Assembly (NCBI GenBank): GCA_050331575.1
Contig: JBHJGS010000061.1
Span: 1 to 11,910, forward strand
From: JBHJGS01 sp050331575
GTDB lineage: Bacteria > Pseudomonadota > Alphaproteobacteria > Sphingomonadales > Rhodothalassiaceae
DNA: 11,910 nt
Direction: 5' to 3'
In this document: one piece after another, positions 6,718 through 11,910 of the stretch
Numbering within the stretch: position 1 is the first letter of the stretch
Layout: each line of letters starts with the position of its first letter
Position numbers and translations under genes: made by a program
Notes under the pieces: generated by a model
Told to the model about the DNA's origin: nothing
Database searches by the model: none
The model's input: only the letters and a program-made list of their open reading frames with translations

Positions 6718-7155
6718 ATGAAGCTTGATGCCTTAGAAGCCCGCGCGGCGCGCCAGGATCGCGCTGTCGCCGCCGCCCGCGCCTGCGTGGGCACACCGTT
6801 TCGCCATCAAGGGCGGCAGCCCGGTCATGGCCTGGATTGCGTCGGTCTGATATTGCAGGCGGCACGCGAACTGGGGCTTGCGGTCAGCGTACCGGCCGAC
6901 TATGGCCGCGCGCCGGATGAGGCGCGGTTGCCCTGGGAGTTGGCGCGGGCAGGCTGCCGCGCGGTGCCGGTGGCCGACCAGCAATCCGCGGACATTCTGC
7001 TGTTCTGCGTCGCGCGCCGGCCCCGCCATCTGGCACTGCGCTCCGATCGCGGCATGGTGCATGCCTGGGCACAATCCGGCCGCGTTGTGGAACACCGGAT
7101 CAGTCAGGATTGGGCGGCGCGCCTGGTCAGCGTTTACCGCTTTCCCGGGCTCTGA
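6718..7155 (+). CDS. NlpC/P60-family cell-wall peptidase of the tail tip (GTA gp14-like), 145 aa
   Basis: The protein is a tail-tip peptidase that would cut peptidoglycan during DNA delivery. GLDCVGLI places the nucleophile Cys41 at the head of its helix, and DILLFCVARRPRHLAL supplies the active-site His104, with a further His115 in MVHAWA. The N-terminal AR-x-CVGTPFRHQGR and the C-terminal RLVSVYRFPG segment are typical of the GTA gp14 subfamily, and the length is normal. The ATG at 6718 has only a weak GAAAGAG upstream. Only 44 bases separate it from the divergent opposite-strand gene, so its expression depends either on read-through or on a promoter not recognisable here. The stop is four bases before the next gene. 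Confidence 0.88.
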   Translation: MKLDALEARAARQDRAVAAARACVGTPFRHQGRQPGHGLDCVGLILQAARELGLAVSVPADYGRAPDEARLPWELARAGCRAVPVADQQSADILLFCVARRPRHLALRSDRGMVHAWAQSGRVVEHRISQDWAARLVSVYRFPGL

Positions 7156-7159
7156 GGCG

Positions 7160-9424
7160 ATGGCAACGCTTGCACTCACGGCGCTGACCAAGATCGCCTT
7201 CGCCACAGCAGCGGCTGGTCTGCGCTACGCCATCAGCCGCGTCGCGGGATCCGGCACGCGCTCCATCACCGGGCCGCGGCTCGATGATCTGACGGTGCAA
7301 AGCGATGTCTACGGATCGCCCTTGCCGCTGCTGTTCGGACATGTCCGCACAGGTGGACACATCATCTGGTCCAGCGGCCTGATCGAGAGCACGCAGCGCG
7401 ATCGGCAAGGCGGCAAGGGAGGCGGCGGATCAACCGATACCCAAACCTACACATACAGCGTCTCGTTCGCGGTCGCCATTTCGGCCCGGCCGATCAGCGG
7501 CCTAGGTCGCATTTGGGCCGATGGCCAATTGTTGCGCGACGCGGCCGGAACATTGGCCGTGCCGGGGTCGGTGCGAATATATCACGGAACCGACGATCAG
7601 ATGCCCGATCCTCTGATCGAGGCCGCGGAGGGAACCGACTCCGCGCCCGCCTTTCGCGGCCTCGCCTATATCCTCTTCGAAGATCTGGCGCTGGGAGACT
7701 ATGGCAACGGGATCCCATTTTTGTCTTTCGAGATATTCGCCGACACAGATCCGGTCGCTGCTGCGCAACTGTATCGCCATGCCCTTGGTCCAATGCTCCC
7801 GCTGACCACCGTCGAGGCGCTGGACGGCGGTGCGGACGGATTGCGGCTGAGCGGAGCGGCCACGGGCCGTCAGGCCCTGGAGACCTTGTTGACCTTGGCG
7901 CCGGCGCAATTGGTTGCCCGGCCCGGCGGCTATGCTGTGCGCCGCGAGCCCGACGCGGCCAGTTTGATCATATCAGGGGAGCAAACGGCCGCGCGCGGCG
8001 AAACCCGGGGCGCGGACGATCTGACGGTTAGGCGCCGGTCCGAAGCGGGCGGCCGCGCGGCCGAGGTGGCGCTCAGCTATGCCGATCCCGCGCGGGATTT
8101 TCAGCCGGGGCTTCAGCGTGCCAGCCGGCAGCGCGCACAAGGCGCCCGGCCGGTCAGCGTGGAGGTGCCGGCCACCCTAGCGGCCGATCGCGCCAAGGCG
8201 CTGGCCGGTCGGCTCTTGCGCGATAGTTGGCGCGCGGCGGACACAGCCCTGATCCGGTTGCCGATCCGCTATGGCATGCTCGAGCCGGGCGACCGGATTG
8301 CCGTGACCGACCTCGGGTGCTCCGATGCGTGGCAGCTCTTGATCGACCGGGTCACCATCGGCCCGGGACTGGTGGAGTTGGAGACCACGGTGATCGCGGC
8401 GCCGGCGGCCGATTTGCCCCTGCCAGCCGATGCCGGGCGTATCCCGGCGCAAAATGTGCCGTCTCGCGCGCAGCCCAGGCTGGTCGTGCTCGACGTGCCG
8501 TTGCTGCCGGGGCGCCGCGATACCGCAGCGCAGTTCGAGCTTCTAGCAGCCCTCGGGCCGTCGGCGGGGGAGGCGTGGGGCGGTGGCAGTGTCTACCTCA
8601 GCGAGGATGGCGGCGAAACCTACGGCTTTGTCGGCCAAGCGGCCGGCCCGGCGGTCCTGGGTGTGGTTGTTGCGCTGCCCCAGCCGGGGCCGACGACCCA
8701 TTGGGACGAGGGCAACACCGTGCGCGTCCGGCTGGATGATGCCAACGCAGCGCTGGAATCGCACACGCGGCTCGCCGTGTTCAACGGTGCCAATCTGGCC
8801 TTGGCCGGATCGGAAATCTTGCAGTTCCGCAATGCCGCTCAGCAGAGCGACGGCAGTTGGATCCTGAGCGGCTTGCTGCGGGGCCGCGGCGGGACGGAAC
8901 CAGAGATGGAGACCCATCAGGTGGGCGAGCCGTTTGTCCTGCTACGCAGTGGCGACCTCGTTGGTCAGGAGGTTGCCTTGGCGAAGCGCGGCGTGCCGGT
9001 GAAACTGAAGGCGGTGCCGCGCTATGGTGCGCTGGAAGACGCAGCGGCGGTGGATATGATCCCGCAAGCGCGCATGTTGCGGCCGCTGGCGCCGGTGCAT
9101 CCCCGTCTCACCGCGCGGGCTGACGGGGCGCTAGTCCTGAGCTGGCGCCGCCGCTCCCGCATCGACGCCGGCTGGCAGGACGGGACCGACCTGCCGTTGG
9201 GCGAGGGGCTGGAGGCGTATGAGGTGGAGGTGCTGGATCCTGACGGCGCGGTGGTTCGGACGCTGGCGGTTGCGACCCCTTCGGCCCTGCTGACGTCGGC
9301 CATGGTGCAGGCCGATTTTCAAGGCCGCCCGGCTGATTTGTCATTCCGGGTCTTTCAGATCAGCGCATTCGTCGGCCGGGGCGCGGCGCTTCAGGCAAGC
9401 CTGCCGGTTCCGCCCATTCCCTGA
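7160..9424 (+). CDS. Tail/baseplate host-interaction protein (GTA gp15-like, short form), 754 aa
   Basis: This is the large protein at the tail end that contacts the hub and recipient cell. After a small, Ala-rich hydrophobic N-terminus comes the family core: a SITGPRLDDLTVQSDVYG segment, then LPLLFGHVRTGGHIIW, a Gly-rich K-G-G-G-G-S loop, YTYSVSFAVAISARPI, GRIWADGQLLR and AYILFEDLALGDYGNGIP. A long beta-rich middle and a C-terminal fibronectin-like stretch (LVLSWRRRSRIDAGWQDG) complete it. The R. capsulatus counterpart is about 1,300 residues and carries an extra TIM-barrel-like domain. This version lacks that domain, as do many 700-780-residue relatives in other Alphaproteobacteria, so short length is not by itself damage. 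The ATG at 7160 is four bases after the peptidase stop, which indicates coupled translation. No frameshift or internal stop was found. Confidence 0.87.
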   Translation: MATLALTALTKIAFATAAAGLRYAISRVAGSGTRSITGPRLDDLTVQSDVYGSPLPLLFGHVRTGGHIIWSSGLIESTQRDRQGGKGGGGSTDTQTYTYSVSFAVAISARPISGLGRIWADGQLLRDAAGTLAVPGSVRIYHGTDDQMPDPLIEAAEGTDSAPAFRGLAYILFEDLALGDYGNGIPFLSFEIFADTDPVAAAQLYRHALGPMLPLTTVEALDGGADGLRLSGAATGRQALETLLTLAPAQLVARPGGYAVRREPDAASLIISGEQTAARGETRGADDLTVRRRSEAGGRAAEVALSYADPARDFQPGLQRASRQRAQGARPVSVEVPATLAADRAKALAGRLLRDSWRAADTALIRLPIRYGMLEPGDRIAVTDLGCSDAWQLLIDRVTIGPGLVELETTVIAAPAADLPLPADAGRIPAQNVPSRAQPRLVVLDVPLLPGRRDTAAQFELLAALGPSAGEAWGGGSVYLSEDGGETYGFVGQAAGPAVLGVVVALPQPGPTTHWDEGNTVRVRLDDANAALESHTRLAVFNGANLALAGSEILQFRNAAQQSDGSWILSGLLRGRGGTEPEMETHQVGEPFVLLRSGDLVGQEVALAKRGVPVKLKAVPRYGALEDAAAVDMIPQARMLRPLAPVHPRLTARADGALVLSWRRRSRIDAGWQDGTDLPLGEGLEAYEVEVLDPDGAVVRTLAVATPSALLTSAMVQADFQGRPADLSFRVFQISAFVGRGAALQASLPVPPIP

Positions 9425-9438
9425 GCAGGAGAGACACC

Positions 9439-9937
9439 ATGAGCGAGACCCCGTTATTGGCGCTGCCCCTGATTGAGGTGGCGCAGGCGCAGAAGGAAGT
9501 CACCCACAATGAGGCCCTCATTCGGCTGGACTTCTTGGTCACTGGCCGGGTGGAAAGCATGCATCAGGCCGCGCCGCCGATGGATGCGATCCCGGGGCCA
9601 GGGCTGGATCGTGGCATCAGGGGCCTCCGGGGCATGGGCCGGGCAGGATGGGGCAATCGCCTTCTTCGATACGGGGGGGTGGCGCTTTCTCATGCCGGTC
9701 GCGGGGCAGGCGCTATGGCTGGCTGACCGGCAAATGACCGTGCGTTATGACGGGGCAACGTGGGTTGAGGGCGAAGTCCACGGTGAACGATTGGTGCTAG
9801 CGGGGCAGCAAGTCGTGGGGGCGCGCCAGGGGGCGATTGCCGACCCAGCCGGCGGCACGACCGTGGATGGACAAGCGCGCCAGGCCTTGAGCGCCTTGCT
9901 GTTGGCATGCCGCGCCCATGGTCTGATCGAAACTTAA
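9439..9937 (+). pseudogene. DUF2793 phage-associated protein, single-base frameshift
   Basis: The frame from ATG 9439 (preceded by AGGAG at 9427-9431) gives the family's opening, LALPLIEVAQAQKEVTHNEA, and continues to APPMDAIPG. The family continuation QGWIVASGASGAWAGQDGAI is in the next forward frame and runs to the TAA at 9935-9937. The switch falls at GGGG (9594-9597). With three G the frame would read IPGQGWIVASG through the family's conserved GDCYIVASGATGAWAG-like region, giving about 165 residues. As it stands, the first frame ends at 9726 after 95 residues. DUF2793 genes commonly follow gp15-type genes; a tail-tip or fibre-associated role is likely but unproven. A sequencing error in the G run is possible. 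Confidence 0.85.
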
Positions 9938-10140
9938 GCAAAGCACCGTTTGGCCTATGTGTTAACGCAAGAGATGCATGCACGCCACGGACCCACAAAT
10001 TTCACAACAAAGTCGTTTATTCCTCTTGTTTTGGCCGTGTAGGATCGCTTGAAGAAACTCGGTTCTTTTGCGGCACGCTCTGGCCTTCTGGACGTTAGTG
10101 CTGCGCCCACGGGTTCATTGGACAACAAGGGGGAAACGGT
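9938..10140. other. Intergenic region between phage remnant and outer-membrane gene
   Basis: This 203-base stretch is less GC-rich than its flanks and holds no supported gene. It marks the right border of the phage-derived genes. TAGGAT (10040-10045) with a poor TTATTC 17 bases upstream is the best promoter-like pair I see, and it is weak. AAGGGGGA (10128-10135) is a good ribosome site for the gene at 10141. I found no terminator after the DUF2793 remnant and no tRNA or attachment-site repeat. Confidence 0.5.
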
Positions 10141-11529
10141 ATGCGAGTCTGGTCAGGCATGTTGGCAGTGGCGTCTGCCTTGGCGTTCAGCGGCGGTGCG
10201 CTCGCGCAGTATGACGAAGAGCAGGGCCGAGATGGCCCATATGTCGGTGCGTTCGGTGGCGTCAATTTTGCCCCCAATTTTGATCTTCAAAGCGAAGTCG
10301 ATGCATTTCAGGCGATCGATGACAAGAATATCGGCTATGTTGCGGGGCTTATGGTTGGCCAGCAGATCGGCGATTTCCGGATCGAACTGGAGGTCGCGCG
10401 GCGGGAGAACAACCTGAACCAGCTGGCCATTTTCGGCGTTTCAGACATTTTCGGCCCGCCCGCGTTTGGCAATTTTACCACCGATGGCGACGTGATCGTG
10501 CACAGCGTGATGGCCAATTTGTTGTACGCGCCCAGTTGGATCGATCTGTTCGGGTTTCAGCCGGTCGTCGGGGCCGGCTTCGGTCCGGGAATTGTGGATT
10601 ATGACGATATCGCGCTCAATCTGCCAAATGGAGACATCGACCTGATCGATGACGGCGATATCGGCATCGCAGCCCAAGGTATCGCTGCGTTGGAACGGCC
10701 TATCACTGAGCATTTCCGCGTGCAGGCCGGCTACAGATATTTCCGTGTGTTCGATACCCAGATCGCCTTGGAATCCGGGAACCCTGTCGACACCGCCTAT
10801 GATTCTCACGCCATCTTCCTGGCGGCTCAGTACCATTTCGGCCGGACCGGAGCGGCGGAGCGCGCCGAACCGGAGGTTCAGGAGCTTCAGCCCGCCCAAC
10901 AGCCCGCGCCCAATGAGGCGCCAATCGCGGGCGGTGACACCGCGTCCGTAACTGCCGGAGAAGAAGTGCGCATCGACGTGTTGGCCAATGACCGCGATTC
11001 CGAAGGGGGCCGGCTCCGCATCGTCTCTGTTGAAGACCCCAGTGTCGGGCAGGTGCGGATCGCGCCGGACGGGGCGTTGATCTATCAGGCACCCGCTGAT
11101 TACAGCGGATCTGTGCGCTTCTCCTACACGGTGGAGGACGCGTTCGGCGCCCAGTCACAAGGGCAGGTTCGCGTGCAGGTCAATGCTGCGGCGGTGCCCG
11201 GCCCGTTCCTGGTTTTCTTTAATTTCGACAGTGCGGAGATCACGCCGGACGCCCGCCGGGTCATCGAACAGGCCGCCGAAGCGTTCGACCAGTTCGGCCT
11301 CGCGGAAATCGAAGCCGTTGGCCATACCGATACCTCCGGTCCGGCATGGTACAATCAGCGCCTGGCTGAACGGCGCGCCGCCTCCGTGCGCAGCGCTCTG
11401 CAAGCCGCAGGCGTTCCCAGCAATAGCATCGAAACCGCCGGACGCGGCGAATCCGACCCACTGGTTCCGACCGGGGATGGTGTGCGGGAGCCGCAGAACC
11501 GGCGCGTGGAAATTTTCCTCAGCCGCTGA
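10141..11529 (+). CDS. OmpA-family outer-membrane protein with N-terminal barrel and Ig/cadherin-like insert, 462 aa
   Basis: A signal peptide (MRVWSGMLAVASALAFSGGA, cut near ALA-Q at 22-23) precedes an eight-strand-like beta-barrel (about 32-234), closing with AIFLAAQYHFG. A Pro/Gln/Glu linker (about 240-260) leads to an Ig/cadherin-like domain (261-347) with VLANDRDSEG and YSGSVRFSYTVEDAFG motifs. The OmpA C-terminal peptidoglycan-binding domain (355-462) has FNFDSAEITPDA, GHTDTSG with the binding Asp397, QRLAERRAASV with Arg411, and NRRVEI. The protein would tether outer membrane to cell wall. The Ig-like module between barrel and OmpA domain is less usual than the plain barrel-OmpA layout. 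The ATG at 10141 has a clear ribosome site. It is transcribed alone and ended by the hairpin at 11564-11596. It appears to be a host gene next to the phage remnant. Confidence 0.9.
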   Translation: MRVWSGMLAVASALAFSGGALAQYDEEQGRDGPYVGAFGGVNFAPNFDLQSEVDAFQAIDDKNIGYVAGLMVGQQIGDFRIELEVARRENNLNQLAIFGVSDIFGPPAFGNFTTDGDVIVHSVMANLLYAPSWIDLFGFQPVVGAGFGPGIVDYDDIALNLPNGDIDLIDDGDIGIAAQGIAALERPITEHFRVQAGYRYFRVFDTQIALESGNPVDTAYDSHAIFLAAQYHFGRTGAAERAEPEVQELQPAQQPAPNEAPIAGGDTASVTAGEEVRIDVLANDRDSEGGRLRIVSVEDPSVGQVRIAPDGALIYQAPADYSGSVRFSYTVEDAFGAQSQGQVRVQVNAAAVPGPFLVFFNFDSAEITPDARRVIEQAAEAFDQFGLAEIEAVGHTDTSGPAWYNQRLAERRAASVRSALQAAGVPSNSIETAGRGESDPLVPTGDGVREPQNRRVEIFLSR

Positions 11530-11553
11530 ACCTTCCTCCGCTGCTGAATCGAG

Positions 11554-11658
11554 GTGGCAGAAGAAAAGCCGGCAACCCCTGGGGCGGCCGGCTTTTCCAA
11601 AATCTTCGACGTGCTGATCGATTGGATCACCGTCCTCGCCTTTGCGCTGGCCGATTGA
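11554..11658 (+). CDS. Possible 34-residue small membrane-associated protein
   Basis: A GTG at 11554 opens a short frame whose product has a Lys/Pro/Ala start (MAEEKPATPGAAG) and then an amphipathic to hydrophobic helix (FSKIFDVLIDWITVLAFALA) ending in Asp. The composition is protein-like. Against it, the frame runs through the terminator hairpin at 11564-11596, the ribosome site is poor (GAG directly abutting the GTG), and the frame begins 25 bases after the OmpA-like gene. I do not recognise it. It could equally be chance. Confidence 0.25.
   Translation: MAEEKPATPGAAGFSKIFDVLIDWITVLAFALAD
11564..11596. terminator. Bidirectional intrinsic terminator after the OmpA-like gene
   Basis: AAAAGCCGGC (11564-11573) pairs perfectly with GCCGGCTTTT (11587-11596) around a 13-base loop that itself contains CCCCTGGGG. 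The A run on the left and T run on the right let it work in both directions. It starts 35 bases after the OmpA-like stop. Confidence 0.75.
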
Positions 11659-11682
11659 ACTGGCCAATTGACCTGGCGACGC

Positions 11683-11738
11683 AATGCCCGTTGGTTAAAT
11701 AGCGTTAGTCGGCTTTTAGAAGGTGGCGGGCATTTTTT
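11683..11738 (+). terminator. Weak long-loop terminator-like hairpin
   Basis: AATGCCCG (11683-11690) can pair with CGGGCATT (11727-11734) across a 36-base AT-richer loop, and the right arm runs into six T (11733-11738). The long loop makes it weaker than the other hairpins. It could end a short transcript or a small RNA starting near 11665, where TTGACC (11668-11673) occurs; no gene is evident. Confidence 0.35.
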
Positions 11739-11743
11739 CATCC

Positions 11744-11761
11744 GAGCGATCGCGATCGCTC
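11744..11761. repeat. Perfect 18-base palindrome
   Basis: GAGCGATCGCGATCGCTC reads the same on both strands and contains two overlapping GCGATCGC octamers. It lies six bases after the T run of the preceding hairpin and 13 bases before the presumed IS5 end. Its role is unknown: it may be a protein-binding site or chance in GC-rich DNA. Confidence 0.7.
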
Positions 11762-11781
11762 CGATAAAGCCCTAGGCTCTG

Positions 11782-11813
11782 TTGACAAACTGGATTCACA
11801 AGCGAGCTAAAAT
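11782..11813 (+). promoter_or_regulatory. Candidate IS5 transposase promoter overlapping the terminal repeat
   Basis: A perfect TTGACA (11782-11787) lies inside the presumed terminal repeat. TAAAAT (11808-11813) is a good -10 but at a long 20-base spacing. Transcription would start about 25 bases before the transposase ribosome site. Confidence 0.4.
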
Positions 11814-11844
11814 CTGATTCAAGATAGCTTTTGCGGAGGTTATC

Positions 11845-11910
11845 TTGGCACGATTGCTGATGGGAGATGCCGAGTGGGCATTTTTTGAACCCTTTGTGAT
11901 GGCGGTTCGA
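11845..11910 (+). CDS. IS5-family transposase, N-terminal 22 residues (partial, runs off the right edge)
   Basis: Translation from the TTG at 11845 gives MARLLMGDAEWAFFEPFVMA and then VR at the edge. This is the characteristic opening of IS5-family transposases of the two-frame type (MARxLLxDxxWAxxEPFI), in which a helical DNA-binding segment precedes the DDE nuclease domain. GGAGG (11835-11839) five bases upstream supports the TTG start over the ATG at 11860. Only the N-terminus is visible, so I cannot say whether the transposase is intact or split by a programmed frameshift, as is common in this subgroup. Confidence 0.75.
   Translation, partial: MARLLMGDAEWAFFEPFVMAVR

Larger units (their letters stand above)
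11775..11910 (+). mobile_element. IS5-family insertion sequence, left end (runs off the right edge)
   Basis: The element appears to begin GGCTCTGTTGACAAAC at 11775, directly after CCTA. A TA just outside the end fits the short TA target duplication of several IS5 subgroups (IS427/IS1031-like). The transposase starts at 11845 and continues beyond the window. The terminal repeat cannot be verified because the right end is not in view. Confidence 0.7.

Noticed and set aside
7160..9424. gp15-like gene as a truncated form of the 1,300-residue R. capsulatus protein
   Set aside because: The N-terminal core and C-terminus both look complete, and shorter relatives without the TIM-barrel-like domain are common, so this is a short subtype and not evident damage.
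9594..9597. Programmed frameshift in the DUF2793 gene
   Set aside because: GGGG followed by CC is not a recognised slippery heptamer, no stimulatory structure is evident, and relatives of this family are encoded in one frame as far as I know.
10049..10417. Plus-strand frame of 122 codons overlapping the start of the OmpA-like gene
   Set aside because: It overlaps the signal peptide and barrel coding region of a clearly recognised gene and shows no domain.
1..11910. CRISPR array, tRNA, rRNA or integrase with attachment sites
   Set aside because: I found no regularly spaced repeats, cloverleaf sequences, rRNA blocks or recombinase gene. The absence of an integrase fits a GTA-type locus better than a recent prophage.

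Overview
The window looks like part of a GC-rich alphaproteobacterial chromosome. It carries a decaying gene-transfer-agent (GTA) or prophage-like locus of the Rhodobacter capsulatus GTA type, with a different insertion sequence (IS) cut off at each edge. GC-rich codon use, GTA-type head and tail genes in canonical order, a DUF6456 gene and a DUF2793 gene all point to Alphaproteobacteria. I cannot fix the family or genus from sequence alone.

Layout, left to right. Positions 1-131 hold the 5' end of an IS1595-type element whose transposase runs off the left edge on the minus strand. It abuts the 3' part of a DUF6456 gene (132-431) that has lost its N-terminus. A strong intrinsic terminator (478-515) follows. 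The packaging/head block then reads rightward: small terminase (543-977), large terminase (974-2284, ATGA overlap), portal (2727-3911), prohead protease (3992-4417) and major capsid protein (4465-5409). A minus-strand gene for a small secreted protein (2281-2649) sits between terminase and portal. A second, very strong terminator-like hairpin (3934-3978) lies between portal and protease.

The central result is at about 5376. The capsid gene loses its C-terminal part and runs out of frame straight into a 5'-truncated tail hub gene (DUF2163, GTA gp13). About a third of the capsid gene, everything that normally lies between capsid and hub (connectors, major tail, tape measure, distal tail) and the hub start are absent. 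This reads as one large internal deletion.

The tail-tip block continues with a minus-strand HEPN-like gene of unknown function (6125-6673), an NlpC/P60 peptidase (gp14, 6718-7155), a short-form gp15 tail/baseplate protein (7160-9424) and a DUF2793 gene broken by one extra base in a G run (9439-9937). The structural and regulatory lesions together imply the locus no longer makes particles, although terminase, portal, protease, peptidase and gp15 frames are still open.

Right of the locus is an apparently intact host outer-membrane gene: signal peptide, eight-strand-like barrel, Ig/cadherin-like domain and OmpA peptidoglycan-binding domain (10141-11529), with its own terminator. A short region with a tiny possible ORF, a second hairpin and a perfect 18-base palindrome leads to an IS5-family element entering the right edge (from about 11775). 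I found no tRNA, rRNA, CRISPR array or origin.
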